Shown here piece after piece: positions 22,901 through 33,999 of a stretch of 64,000 nt of DNA. The stretch spans positions 18,827,101-18,891,100 of the forward strand of contig CM049319.1 in the NCBI GenBank assembly GCA_026874595.1, in the 5' to 3' direction. Numbering within the stretch: position 1 is the first letter of the stretch; each line of letters starts with the position of its first letter. The stretch is from Sipunculus nudus (lineage: Eukaryota > Annelida > Sipuncula > Golfingiida > Sipunculidae). The notes under the pieces were generated by a model. The model saw only the letters and a program-made list of their open reading frames with translations. It did not search any database and was not told the DNA's origin. The translations under genes were made by a program, and so were the position numbers.

Positions 22901-25900
22901 AATATATAATATTATGCATATAACATTCGCTCAAGTGGAGAGGAAAGACTGGCCTTGTGTACTTGTCTTGTTTTATAGACTTTCACCCAATATTTTTTTT
23001 CATTTATTCAAGGGTAACCTTGATCATAATGAAATCAAATTTACAGGATAAAATCATAGTATATGAAACTAGATTTGGTCGGACAATGGTTCTCAGAGGC
23101 GCCCGCATTTCTGGTAGTGCTAGACTAGTTTACATATGGGTGAGAAGTTTAGGTTAAAGTTGAAAAATATGACAAACAGAATTAGAGTTTTATCCATATG
23201 CACTAGCTGCTCCCCTGGAAAATCCACGGCTCTATCTGATGTATATTTTTGTAATGAGCTGATAGGGAAATAAACGACGCCTATTTTAATCCTAAGGTTT
23301 TGCAGGAACTTTTGTCATGTGTTTCACCTATATGATATAAAGATTACTTCTGCTGAGTTCTCCAGTATCACGCTCCCTAAAAATATCAACATAGAAAGAA
23401 AATATATTCTATTCCAGAAATCACACAAACATTTTTTTCCCGATAAACAACATAGGTCGACAGCTTCATTGCTTGGGAAATATCATAGATATAATGATTG
23501 TATAAAGAAGCGTTCTACCGTGAAGTTAAATGAAAAATGCTTTGTATTAGTTGAAGCTCAGGCGACATCGTAAACACGATGTTTATCCAGTGTAGTCAGT
23601 TGAGGATATAGTCTAAGGCATGTTAACTGACACATGCGTTATTTGTATACACATGCATATGTCGTTGAATTCTCTTGTACGCGAAACTTATAGCTGCCAA
23701 TGTGAAAACGATAGACCCAGAAAAATATCTTCCAACAAATTTTTGGTTTAAGTACTGTAAATTGTCATTGAATAAGCAGGTCTGGTGCAAAATTGACAAC
23801 TGTCTCAGATAAAAAGAAAGCAGGTTGATATATTTTGATGAAAGCATTTGGCAAAGAAACCACTTCAGCCTAGGTTCGTTGCATTGTCTTTCAGCAAATG
23901 AACGCAAAATGTTATATACAGATTTAGCTGGAAATTTGTAGGTGGAGTAAAACTGCATCCATAATCGATAACATTTTAAGAGGTAATCAGGATCACCATA
24001 ATATATTTTTTTCTTAAGTGCCATAATCACAAATCCATAAAGGAATAACTATAAGGGGCTATTCCTTTGTCCCCAAGTAGAAGCCGCCCATTCGTATGCA
24101 GTTGTTCTGCCACTCGCCTGGTGAACCCGTGTTCCTGAACCATGACAAAGTTTATACATGAAACGTGCACATATGAACGACCGACTGATTAGTAGATTCT
24201 GGTGGGGGTTTCAAGGTCCCCTAGAGATTGAGGGCCCTCTGAAGTGTGTGTAATCCCCCCGGGCTTCCTTTTAAAAAACTTAAAAAAAACCCATAAATCG
24301 GCCGAACTACAAAAACCATGGTTATTATGGAAAATAATTCTGAATGTATTAAAATCAACAAACCTGTAACCCCTATAAAACGGTGATCGTGTAAAGGGAC
24401 TCAGCTCTTTGGGTCCTCTCAACGGAAAAGTGTTCCCTATTAAAAGATTCATGTGGACATGTTCCGCGCTTGAATTTAAAATATCTACTTATACTTTTGA
24501 CAGAGTAAAATTCCTTAACAGGCGATATAACGGAAATGGGGTTCAATGGGGATTACTGGTCGCCTCCTGAAAAAGCGTGACAGACAAAAAATGTTTTGCT
24601 GAACACATATCAATTTTGGTGAAGACATATCAATAGTCCATTTCATTTTAGGAGGTAACTAGAATCAGAACAAAATATATTTTCTAATAAAGCTTTATGA
24701 CAAAGGACCATTACTTTGTCCCCGTGTGGAAGCCACCCATTCGTACTTATTTGTCCTGTCATACGCAAGGTGAACTCGTGTTGCTGAAGCATGACAGTGT
24801 TCACACATGAAACGCATACACGCGAACACATGACTGATATTAAAGAAGAGGTCTGGTAGAGGTCTGTACGCCCTCTCTACAGATTATATTTAGTATCAAT
24901 TTAAAGATGTACTGGTGTTTTTTTCATGTTTCACCGTCCCTACAGATAACGGATCTTAAAAAAATATATATGACCCCCCCCCCACCCACCTCAAATGATA
25001 ATTAAGTTGTGGGGCTTCTTTTTGAAAAAAAAACTTCACAAAACACATGACTTGGCCTAACTTTTAAAACCATGGTTTTCATGGAAAGATATCTTTGAAT
25101 GGATAAAAATCAACATACCTGTAACCCATAAAAAAATTGTCAAACGGTGGTCACATCACTGGTCTTAGTGCCTAGTGTTGACCAAACTAAAGAGCCCTCG
25201 CATTGAAAGCGGAGTCATGTGGTCATTATATTAAAAACCTTTCCTTCCTTTTGAGAGCGAAAATTCCTTTAGAGGCGTTACAATAGATATGGGGGGTCAA
25301 TGGGGATAATGGTGGACCCGCGTGACCGCGTATTGCATGGAAATGCCTTTTGGGTAAGACATGCGCGCTGGCCACGGGCTTTAACAGGCCATTGAAAATC
25401 CCAGAGGCGCCTCCTGAAAAAGCGTCACAGTCGTGGAGGACCTTGCAGCACAAAAGAAATAGGGGCACCTAATGGGGAAATATTAAAATTATTAATTATT
25501 CAGCTTAATAGGGCATAATCCCGCAAAATAAAATAAACTTGTCCTAGAAGAGCACACCACCGATACGTCTGCCGAATTTGGAGAGCCAAATCAGAACGGA
25601 AGCTGGTAAACCGTGGTCTAGAAAAAACCCAACTCCGTATTAATTATATAGATAAGGGAAAAAACCTACTTGTTCAAATAATATTAAAAAAGATATGTCT
25701 GAAATAATGTGTGTAATATAAAATCACCGATTGTACTCTGTTGCCCAAATTTGATTTTGAGCAAGTCTTTAGTTCAGAAGGTCAGAAGGCCCCATTTGGG
25801 CACCAATGATCCCTGTAAATTTGGGAAAGCTGAAGTATGTTGTTGTTGAGTTATCGCGCGAAAAAGAAAATCAGCGATTTGGCTGTGGAAGCCATATTGG

Positions 25901-28900
25901 AATTCGGACAGGTCTGTTATTCAAAAGGTCTGAAGCCCTTGTAAGTACCAATCATCCCTGTGAATAAGGAAAAGCTGGAGTATGTTGTTGTTGAATTATC
26001 GCGCGCGAAAGAATATCAGCGATTGGGCTATGGCGGCCATATTGGAATTCGGACAGGTCTGTAATTCAATAGGTCTGGAGCTCTCTTATGTACTAATCAT
26101 CGCTATGAATTTGGGAAAGCTGAAGTACTGTATGTTGTTGTTGAGTTATCGTGCGCGAAAGAAAATCAGGGATTGGGCTGTGGTTGCCATATTGGAATTT
26201 CGGACAGGTCTGTTATTCAATAGGTCTGAAGCCCTCATATGTACTAACATCCCTGTGAATTTCGGAAAGCTGAAGTATGTTTTGTTGAGTTATCGCGCGC
26301 GAAAGAAAGTGTCACGGACGGAAGGACGGAAAGAAGGAAAGACGGACTGACACGGTGATCACTGTAGGGCACCGCTTGTCAAGCGGGGGCCCTTATAAAA
26401 GTGTAGTATTGTAAATATAGCTAATATGGAGATACCTGTGCGATATTAGATTCACCCTGTATCACATTTCCTGGCATTTAAAAGCAGCCTCATCAACACA
26501 GGATGGGTACATGTCCCATGACATACTTTCTCTTGTAAATGTAAAAAGAAGATGTTTATTTTTTAAAAATAGTTTTCAGATAAGATAATATTCAGTTTAT
26601 TTTAAATTTATTACCTGCTTCAAAAAAGAGGCGAGAAATAAAATGAACTTAAAAAATATAAAATATTAATAAATCATTTTACTATGTATTATTATTTATT
26701 ATCACTACAAACTAAAAAAGTAAAAAAAATGAAAAATGAGTTTTAACTAGATCAGTTTTTTAATCGACAATCACTTATTTAAACCGCATGTCCCACTAGT
26801 GGACAAACTATGACCTCTCTTGGTCTGCTCTTGTGTGATCGTAATCAAATATGCCCGAGATAAAAAAAACATATCTTGAATATTCTAATTATGATAAAAA
26901 AATTAAGATTTCAGTAGAAAAATATGAAAAAACTATTTCTTGACCGGATAACCCAATTATCACAAATTGCTATTTTAAAATGATCAATTGTTGGGAAAAG
27001 GGGATTGAAATACCTCACTTGTTTTATTTCCAATTAGAAATATCAAATGTACAAGATGAATAAATAAAAAATATCATATTTGCAGGATCAAACCTAATGA
27101 AATGTACAATTATCAATAAACAATACATTAATTACTGCATGTGCAATGCTTTATAGTGAAATACTAATAAGTCCAAAATCTGCAGTTACTAGTGGCAGGA
27201 ATTTCATGATTGTATTTTAAAAAAATTATTAATCATTATTAGACTGAGTGAAATTCTGGGAAGACGAGGAGACGAGTAGTATTGGATGGGGGGGGGGGGG
27301 GGTCATGGCCCCTTGCTGTCCCCTCTTGGCTAGGCCTCTGCTTCGCCCCCTAACATGAAACAAGGCTCACGGCATGAACTATTCCAAGCTTCAAACGGCA
27401 TGGGTAACCGTGGCATACACGCATTAACCTTTGTAATTAAAGGTGGAAGAAAAACAAGTAACAAGGTTTGCTTACTTGTCTTTGCAACTTGACATCTTCA
27501 GTCTAATATATAGTTTCGTCAGATTATCTTTCAAATATATATGAAACCCGTTTCCGAGGAGGTTTTGTATTGCTTGAAGAAATAAGAAACATTTTTCTGG
27601 TGTTTCTTGAATGTCATATTAATGTGATTTTTAAAAGTATTGGCCCTTGATTCCTACATCTTAGCTTTAATGTCTCGGATTAAGACATAATTATAAAAAG
27701 TACCATAGAAAAAAAATTAAAAAACTAATTTAATATTATGAAATGCAAATATCCACTGAGACCATATAGCATCGCTCAGTAAAATAAAATTCACTACCGT
27801 AATGAGCACCCCCCCCCCCGGATGTTTTAGAGATTTCTTTGAGAAAACGAAAGGGATGAGCCTATCCCACCTAACAAAAATTTGGTTGTACTTACGGTCA
27901 CCATTGTTTTTACCACCTCGCTTGATGATTTATTGGCGTCATATTATGTCAGGGTGTCCCAAGCCCATAAATATTGGCTAAGGAAGGGAAATTTTCCCTA
28001 AATAAGCGAGTAAAAGTTTTTCCATAAACCTCAGAAAGGTCACATCATCGCCAAGAACAGCATGGGGGCGCTTTTTAGGATACAAACATGATTTATAAAA
28101 TAGAGAGCGCCCGGGGCGCTTATAACGTCATTACTGTACTCGTACCCCTAAATAACTAAAATCACGATTTCTAAACTGTGAATTCATCCCAAGAGTATCT
28201 TTTCCTGTTGGGTTCGCTTAATCCAAATCTGGAAAAATACAGCTGCTAAATAATAATAGTCCAGTTGCAATAAACCTGATAAAGAGATCCAGGGACAAAT
28301 TCGGGAAGTTATTGAAAATTATTGAATGCAACAAAAATGGTACTGATAGTTTTTTTTGTTTTTTTTTTAAACATAAGCTATAAAGTTGATGAAGTGAATA
28401 CAGAGAAGTTGTGATTACAAATAATTACAATTCAACAACACATAGACCTAAATAAGAAAAGCTCTAAAAATACAGAAGTTTCATGTTAAATATACAATTA
28501 TAGCTCTAAAACAGTTTATGTTGACCATACAACGTCATTGTTTTGATTAAGGCATAATTCGAAATAAAATAAATGAACAAATGGTAAATGTTTCCATTAA
28601 AATTTTAATATTTTGTACACTTTACAGGTATTTAAGAAATTGTCGTGTATACTTAGAGCTGAACCGTACCCTCTGTGTAATTTATATAATGGCATGCCAG
28701 TTGGCAGTGGCTTGATCACCTACAACCAGTCGCTACGGAAACAAAAGTGTCACTTTGAGCAACTCAAAGCTTACAAGAACTTATTCCGATATCTGACATA
28801 TATCAACTAAAGATCATTTCTTATAAAATAGGCCAGAAAACTCCAATCCCACCGCACATAGGACGTTCGTTTAGTTTTTATCCAAGTTTATAACATCTGG

Positions 28901-30183
28901 GGGCCGCCAAAATATTCTAAACACATTCAACAAGGACATCTGGAAGCGAATCAGGCGAACCAGAGACTTTAAAAGGGAGGTTTTCAACTAGTCACCCTTA
29001 AATATCCGCATAATTGTAAAAAAAATCCCAGGTTACTTTTTTTCCTTTTGACAACATTGCAGTGTTTGTTACTACTCTGTAGATTAACAAGCTTATACAC
29101 CCGTTACAGAGGAGTTATAAGAATATCTCTTAACAGGAATTACCTGTAGGGTCCATAAATAGGTAAGCGAGAAATAACACGAATTCAATAGAAAGGTAAT
29201 GAATATCTAGCTTTAAAATATTTTGAATATAATTGAACCAAATAGGTGAACTATTAAAAAGAATCTATTTCGTGCTGTTCGAAAGCAGGATTTGGAATTA
29301 ATTCCAACAAAGGCAAGCACTGTAGTTAATGTTATTAATGCTGAAATTAAACCTGTCAGAAATGTCAATTATTGATACTCTAGTCAGCTTGAGGAATCAT
29401 AAACATTGTCCTCTAACTATCGTTTTTATTTGCCGTCATTATTTTAAATTAATTTAGTATTCTATGTATAACATCAATTGAACATAAATAATCTAAATAT
29501 AAATAGAAAGCTAAATTTGAGAGAAACCGTCTTCCTGGAACCGAGCCTGGTTTCCTGTTTCTTTAGAAGATGTTTTTCAGGAACAAATCACGCTACGGGA
29601 CATTCAGTATTTTAACCGATATCATAAAACATGAATCCTCTATAAAAAGTTGTAACACATTATCAGAGGCACAATTGTAACAAGAAAGCGATTAACTTAA
29701 ATGGTTAACAAGGAACATATAACAGCGACAAAGATAACAGAAAGTATAAAAGCATTCTTATCTTATCTTGGCCTGTATATATATATATTTTATTTTATTA
29801 AGTTTTATTTGAATAAGAAAAGACTGTCACGAGAAACTTTGTGTAACCAATATTACACAGAACAAGATACACTGGGCGCATATATTTATACTTTCTAGTT
29901 TATATCAAAATTTCTTATCATTTCTGAATGCTAAATCTTATGACTTTACGACACATTTGCCCACTTATACAAATTAGAATACTACGAACTTGGCAAATTG
30001 ATTTTTTAATTTGATATAGAGAATATCATTTATAAACAATTATTTTCATTGTATGAAAGTGAGAAATGTATTAAGAAAAATCGAATACATACCTTCAATG
30101 GGCGCTGCATGTGTTTTATGAACCACAAAGCAACCCAGGTTCGTCGCCACGATGGCTAAAGATATCAAATACCTTGCCTGCAT
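17594..30183 (-). CDS. Secreted peptide-hormone-like precursor (2 exons)
   Basis: Exon 1 (30183-30093) and exon 2 (17841-17594) join in phase 1 to give a 112-residue protein. Residues 1-26 form a signal peptide (MQARYLISLAIVATNLG start, cleavage likely near THA-APIE). Residues 31-96 are an acidic, helix-prone spacer without cysteine (AQGRLAEAMIMGLLSEV). Lys97-Arg98 is the only dibasic site. After it comes NYLHKSGWGGGY, then Gly111-Lys112 and stop. Lys-Arg is the usual prohormone-convertase site, and a terminal Gly before a basic residue is the usual amidation donor, so a 12-residue amidated peptide is predicted. I do not recognise the sequence; NY-x-H-x-S-x-GW recalls GnRH-type peptides, but the position and lack of N-terminal Gln argue against that. 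A further phase-1 exon inside the 12.3-kb intron cannot be excluded. Confidence 0.75.
18476..18710 (+). mobile_element. tRNA-derived SINE-like sequence
   Basis: ACTTGGTGGAGCGCAGGACT followed by GTCAGAAGATCTTGAGTTCGAATTTC resembles a tRNA from the A box to the B box (GTTCGAATTTC). The anticodon arm no longer pairs well, and an unrelated body follows (18610-18710), so it is a SINE rather than a working tRNA gene. Confidence 0.55.
18790..20355 (+). repeat. 155-bp tandem array, 8-9 units
   Basis: The phrase CCTTGGAAACCTGAAATTAGG recurs at about 18955, 19108, 19267, 19427, 19569, 19758, 19910 and 20058, each followed by GTGACCTATATT and GAGCACCCAGACA. The array opens with TTTAGCTCAGCTGACTG and ends GGCCCATAGGTCACTTG, which look like element ends. 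Frames are broken, so it is non-coding. Confidence 0.85.
21130..21490 (+). repeat. Dispersed repeat, paired with 51600-51965
   Basis: Shares TAAGAGAGACAGTG, CAATTTCATT, ACTCTACACTGAACGAT, GGTGTTCACG and AATAAAAATGTGTT in the same order and orientation with 51600-51965. No domain is recognised. Confidence 0.7.
22867..22908. repeat. (CA)n(TA)n microsatellite
   Basis: CA run followed by a TA run. Confidence 0.9.
23960..24600 (-). repeat. Tandemly duplicated unit, copy A
   Basis: Aligns in order with 24645-25500: ACTTTGTCCCC...GAAGCC-CCCATTCGTA, CGTGTT-CTGAA-CATGAC, AAACCATGGTT-T, ATCAACA-ACCTGTAACCC and CTCCTGAAAAAGCGT. Copy A lacks about 110 bp found in copy B between AATGGGGAT and CGCCTCCTG. 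A 135-codon - strand frame (24030-23623) overlaps it but is not recognised. Confidence 0.8.
24645..25500 (-). repeat. Tandemly duplicated unit, copy B
   Basis: Second copy of the unit at 23960-24600, about 680 bp downstream in the same orientation and diverged. It is more complete at its right end, which also matches 47105-47375 in reverse orientation. Confidence 0.8.
25770..26390 (+). repeat. 145-bp tandem array, about 4 units
   Basis: AGCTGAAGTATGTTGTTGTT recurs near 25829, 25973, 26122 and 26268, each followed by GAGTTATCGCGCG, AAAATCAGCGATT and CCATATTGGAATTCGGACAG. The last unit passes into GGACGGAAGGACGG and then GGGCACCGCTTGTCAAGCGG, which reads as the end of a mobile element. It lies in the intron of the peptide gene. 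Confidence 0.85.
26400..27796. other. AT-rich intronic DNA with a G tract
   Basis: I see no exon on either strand. A run of about 15 G lies near 27287-27301. The rest is low-complexity AT-rich intron of the peptide gene. Confidence 0.5.
27797..28136. mobile_element. Mariner-like MITE
   Basis: A 340-bp element flanked by TA. Its ends read CCGTAATGA on the left and, inward from the right, CAGTAATGA, each followed by a GCGC/CCCC-rich word. CAGT-type ends plus TA duplication fit Tc1/mariner. No transposase remains. Confidence 0.6.
28628..28810 (+). CDS. Possible terminal exon, Kazal-like fragment
   Basis: A good acceptor (TTTGTACACTTTACAG) precedes 60 codons ending in TAA at 28808-28810. Codon choice is unusually protein-like for this AT-rich DNA. 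The translation has YPLCNLYNG, then GLITYNQSLRKQKC and FEQLKAY. A PxC..-NG..TYN...C..E..KA order recalls a Kazal domain, but one expected cysteine is missing and the spacing is long. It lies on the strand opposite the peptide gene, inside its intron. I found no upstream exon with a signal peptide, so it may be an isolated or dead exon. Confidence 0.35.
   Translation, partial: VFKKLSCILRAEPYPLCNLYNGMPVGSGLITYNQSLRKQKCHFEQLKAYKNLFRYLTYIN
28880..29170 (+). repeat. Dispersed repeat, copy 2 of 3
   Basis: Same family and orientation as 4125-4400 and 31845-32170; shares TTTATAACAT, AACAAGGACATCTG, GGTTTTCAACTAGTCACC and CAGGAATTACCTG. Confidence 0.6.
30093..30183 (-). CDS. Peptide precursor exon 1 (signal peptide)
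   Basis: ATG at 30183-30181 in context AGACAATG opens 30 codons: a basic-start hydrophobic leader, LISLAIVATNLGCFVV, then HKTHAAPIE. The exon ends one base into a codon at the strong donor GTATGT, matching the phase of exon 2. Confidence 0.75.
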
Positions 30184-30251
30184 TGTCTTACGGGAGTTGC
30201 TTCTAGCAGAAAGCTGCTCGTTAAAGGGAGTGTTCTGTGGTACGCGCGTCG

Positions 30252-30257
30252 CTTATA
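30252..30257 (-). promoter_or_regulatory. TATA box of the peptide gene
   Basis: On the - strand this reads TATAAG, 70 bp upstream of the exon 1 ATG, which leaves room for a short 5' leader. Confidence 0.5.
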
Positions 30258-30402
30258 TTGTATGAAGGTTAAGCCGCAAGCCCTCCGGTAGTCTCAATAA
30301 TAAGATCGGCCCTGCCAATAGTGAAGGGACTCCTTCTCGATGACATAGGCCAAGCAGATGGATTAACACGTGGAGCCCCACTGAAGATAGCGCCCTGCGG
30401 TG

Positions 30403-30407
30403 ATTGG
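30403..30407 (-). promoter_or_regulatory. CCAAT box of the peptide gene
   Basis: ATTGG on the + strand, so CCAAT in the gene's direction, about 150 bp upstream of the TATA motif. Confidence 0.35.
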
Positions 30408-30456
30408 TTGTCGCTTGTGTCATGTCACGAGGTCACATGACTGGCTGTTGCTTGTG

Positions 30457-30464
30457 TTACGTCA
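30457..30464 (-). promoter_or_regulatory. CRE-like site upstream of the peptide gene
   Basis: TGACGTAA in the gene's direction, seven of eight positions of the palindromic CRE. It lies about 200 bp upstream of TATA. CREB sites are common in neuropeptide promoters, so activity-dependent control is a reasonable inference. Confidence 0.4.
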
Positions 30465-30469
30465 TTGCT

Positions 30470-31680
30470 GTATCAATTATACGTAATATTTGACATAAGA
30501 TGTAATTGTTAATCTTGAAGAATATGCTATGACATCAGTTTTCACGATTTATTGACTGTATTACTTGATTTTGCCTGGCCACTCTGATGTGCAAATGTTA
30601 AACTTGCATGAAGGAAAAGCTGATCTGGTATAAAAACAGTTCATACGAGTTTCATTCACAAGTGAACCAACAGAAAATGCTCTTCGAATGAATAGCATGT
30701 TTGGTGGATGTATGTTCTTATGTTCTTATTTTGTGAATTTATGTTTGTATGATCAAATAAGTCTTATGTCACCATGGCAGTGTTTATTAATTTAACTCCA
30801 GCTGTCCGCTGTATTATAAGCTTAGTTTTCGGTTACTTTGTGGTAGAAAAATCTATATTTCATATCGACAATGTAGGTCGAAAAAGTATTAGTTGAGAAA
30901 GTCTTGGAATAAAGTCATTTTACTTACATATGAGGCGCTCTAAAGAAAAAAAAAGCTTCATTCCTCAACTAAAGAGAGCCACTTAAAACCTGGAAGTGAA
31001 TATTTGAGTCAAGCTCCCGGAGTAATTTTTACATATTTTTTATGATATTCCACGTGACCATACCTAAACCCTTCATCCTTCATGCATATCATTATGAATT
31101 CAGCCAGTTATTATGTAACCCGTCACCAAAGTCATTTAAAATCTTTCCAGAAATCTGCAAGGAAAGATGTATATAAATATTTTGAACAATGAATAGAGGT
31201 TTTGTCAAATAATAATGCTTGAGTCTGCCTTACATAATACGAACCTCTGTATTTGTTGAACAAAAAAGATAAAAGTTGTATTTATAGTCTGATGTAACTG
31301 GTGATGTTAGTCTTATGGGTGATGAAGCCTCTTTTGGGCCTGTTCATCTTTTTAGCTTATGTCCGTTCCTGACTTAGTATTATGTTTTCATCGGGGTTTT
31401 TTGGTTAAAAGGGGTGTTTGACGTCTATTAAATAAAGATAATTCCTGTGGCTTTTTTATATATATAAAAAAATAATAAACCAAGACTTGCGGATCCCACG
31501 TTGGATAGACTGCAGTGGCGTCTGTTTATCTTCAGGGGTGGGTGGGAGACTCATTGGCGTGGGAGGGTAATCCAAGTTGGGACAACTTTTTTATAAACCA
31601 GGTTGAGATATGTAATATTTCATCGTAAAAACTAAAACATGGAACCAATAGAATTCTTATAAGAAACAAAATATTTAATT
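30470..31680. other. No gene seen
   Basis: AT-rich sequence upstream of the peptide gene. I see no exon, RNA gene or element end that I can support. Confidence 0.5.
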
Positions 31681-31684
31681 TCCA

Positions 31685-31845
31685 ACATATCAATATTATT
31701 CTCTGAATATCAGGGGGTGTGGGTGGATGATTACATTGACCATCCCCTGGCTAAAATGCATGTGTGTGGTGGGGGGAGGGGGGGGGTATATACCCCCATC
31801 CTCCTGTATTGACGCCCCTTATAGATTCTATGCTGTGTATATATC
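31685..31845 (+). repeat. G/C-tract repeat, paired with 35940-36080
   Basis: Both copies carry TCTCTGA, a CACATTGACCA/ATTGACCA word, a long G tract, TAnnACCCCCATCC and TATTGACGCCCCT. Orientation is the same. Confidence 0.75.
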
Positions 31846-32170
31846 AACGTCTTTATAACATGAGGGGGGTCCGACAAAATCGCCGCCGGTCTTTCACCGA
31901 ACACGCCAAACAAGGATATCTGAGACAAATCAGAAAAGCAAGTGTTTTCATTTTGTTAAAAGGTTCTTCATATATTCTCATAGAACTAGTGACCTTTAAA
32001 CATCCTCGAAAAGTCCGGTTTCATGCTTTTCCTTTTTTTTTAATATGATAACGTGTATCTTGTTTACTAATAAGCTTGTAGATAAATAAAATATCTCACT
32101 CCGTCGCAGAGGCGTTATCATATCCATTCTTACAGTTAATTGATGTGTAACCAGAATAAGTCAGAAATCT
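31845..32170 (+). repeat. Dispersed repeat, copy 3 of 3
   Basis: Third copy of the 4125-4400 family; shares TTTATAACATG, AACAAGGATATCTG, TTGTTTACTAATAAGCTTGTAG and a following GAGGCGTTAT word also seen near 29120. Confidence 0.6.
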
Positions 32171-32999
32171 CATTAATTCTACAAATAAGGCACGTGAACA
32201 GCGGGCTTATACTTTCGATGTACGTTTGTTGCTGCCTATGACACGTGCTCATTTACTTGGCATGGAGAGGGCGAACCCTTGTGGTGATGATTTTTGGGTC
32301 CATTTTATGCAGAACATAGTTACGCGAACCCACACTCTTTTGTGACCACTCCACCCCACATTACATAAAAAATCGTCAGACAACTAACATATTCATCACT
32401 GATCTCGTGATGACGTTCGCGATTTTATTGACCAGTATCGGACTCCTTTGATCAGGACACCCATCTTCATTCATAATTTAAAAGATGTGCAGTGGCGACA
32501 CCCCGCGGGAGATTCATCTGAATGAACACACAAATATCTGCTTATTTGATTAAGCATTAGAAACAGGCCAATTTAAAAGCTGGGAAACAAGCTAGAGTTG
32601 AAGAGTGCATTTAAAACCAAACCAGAATATGTCTTAACATAATCTAATTTTACCATATAAAGAATCATATTTTTACAATTAAAAAAATTGATTTTTAAAA
32701 TGAACATTTTCTGGAAACTGCTATGTAGTTTGATATTAACCCATTGAAATAGACTTGCTGCTGTTGGGTGCTTAAAACAGTGTACTATTTGATTCTAATG
32801 TTTTAATCATATTAAAATATGAAAAATAAATGAACATTCCATTAATACATGAACCATTTGAAAGAAGATGTACCAGGTTTAACTAATCTTAATTTTGTAG
32901 GGTTTGACATGAATTTAAATCAGCTTTTGTATTGATTCAGATGAAGGCGGTTTAGTAAGGGATGCTACCTTAAAGTCTTTGAAGCTCACTTATTTATTA
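32170..32999. other. No gene seen
   Basis: AT-rich non-coding sequence without a supported feature. Confidence 0.5.
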
Positions 33000-33483
33000 T
33001 AGTCCATATTTCCACCTGCGCTCCACCTGTTTTTTGTTAAAAGTTTATACTATTAAAAAATTTCATAGAAATAAAATATGAAAGTGACAACCTAATATGG
33101 CAATTATGAATTTTACAATAAATCCCCCGTTTATGTTTCACAACAATTAGTCTCTTCACTATGATCTGGCAGATATGATGTGTCCCTCCATAAGTAGCCA
33201 TCTTTGTTTTGGCTGGGTATATTTTACATGACATCATCCAATCAGCAACTGTCAATCGAGGCTGTGTTTGCAAGAGACCAATGACCTTGACCGCCACAAG
33301 TGGGTTTGATATGTTGTAAAAGGTAGAATGATTTCTCAGATGTCAGGTAGGTATTTATTAACCATGTTAAAAACAGATCGTGTAATCCCCTACACTATAA
33401 TATATTTGTTTTCCTTGAAATGTAAATGAAAAAAAAAATATTCATGGCAAAAACACGTGGACCGGAAGGGATGAAACGGACTA
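33000..33483. mobile_element. 484-bp MITE with about 37-bp inverted ends
   Basis: The left end TAGTCCATATTTCCACCTG and, inward from the right, TAGTCCGTTTCATCCCTTCC align over about 37 bp at roughly 70 % identity, meeting again at CCAC-TGTTTTT. TA flanks both sides (32998-32999 and 33484-33485). It has no coding capacity. A related left end may occur at 12607. Confidence 0.65.
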
Positions 33484-33908
33484 TAGTTCGTATATTCTGA
33501 TCGGTACTGCATTTATGTGGGAATCAAAACCTGACCAAAACTAAGTAGAAACAGCCAGACCCTATATGGAGGTTCCCAGACATGTACAAAGCATTCGATT
33601 GCTTAATGATCGACTTACACTTTAATCCAGTCCTTCTCGCAGACTTGTTTGCTCTAGTTTGCTTGTACACTCTGTAAGGAGAGGTGAACCGGAAACGAAC
33701 AAGGACTCTGCCGGGAGTCTCATCAAAGTTAGCCGCTGTCTACCTGAACATCGTGCATCTAATGTAAGAAGAGACGCCTTTTCAAATATGAGCGGTATTA
33801 GACTTGAAGGACCAATGACGTACCAAACTATACTCCTTCACTGCCTACGCACATCGCTTTATTCTGCTATTTGTTGCCTCAGCTATGCAGGAGGGTATTC
33901 TTTAATCC

Positions 33909-33962
33909 CCGCTGTGTGTGTTGTGTGTGTTTGTGTGTTGGGTGTGGTTGTGTTTGTGGTTG
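33909..33962. repeat. GT-rich low-complexity tract
   Basis: Interrupted GTGTGT and GTTGTG run. Confidence 0.85.
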
Positions 33963-33999
33963 TTTACAACATAACTCATACAATCAATAACTAAATCTC

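Noticed and set aside
23623-24030. 135-codon - strand gene
   Set aside because: No domain recognised and it overlaps a duplicated repeat unit; kept only as a remark under that repeat.
33659-33994. Secreted protein with leader MTYQTILLHCLRTSLYSAIC
   Set aside because: The hydrophobic part is weak, and the rest of the frame runs into a GT tract; no following exon fits.
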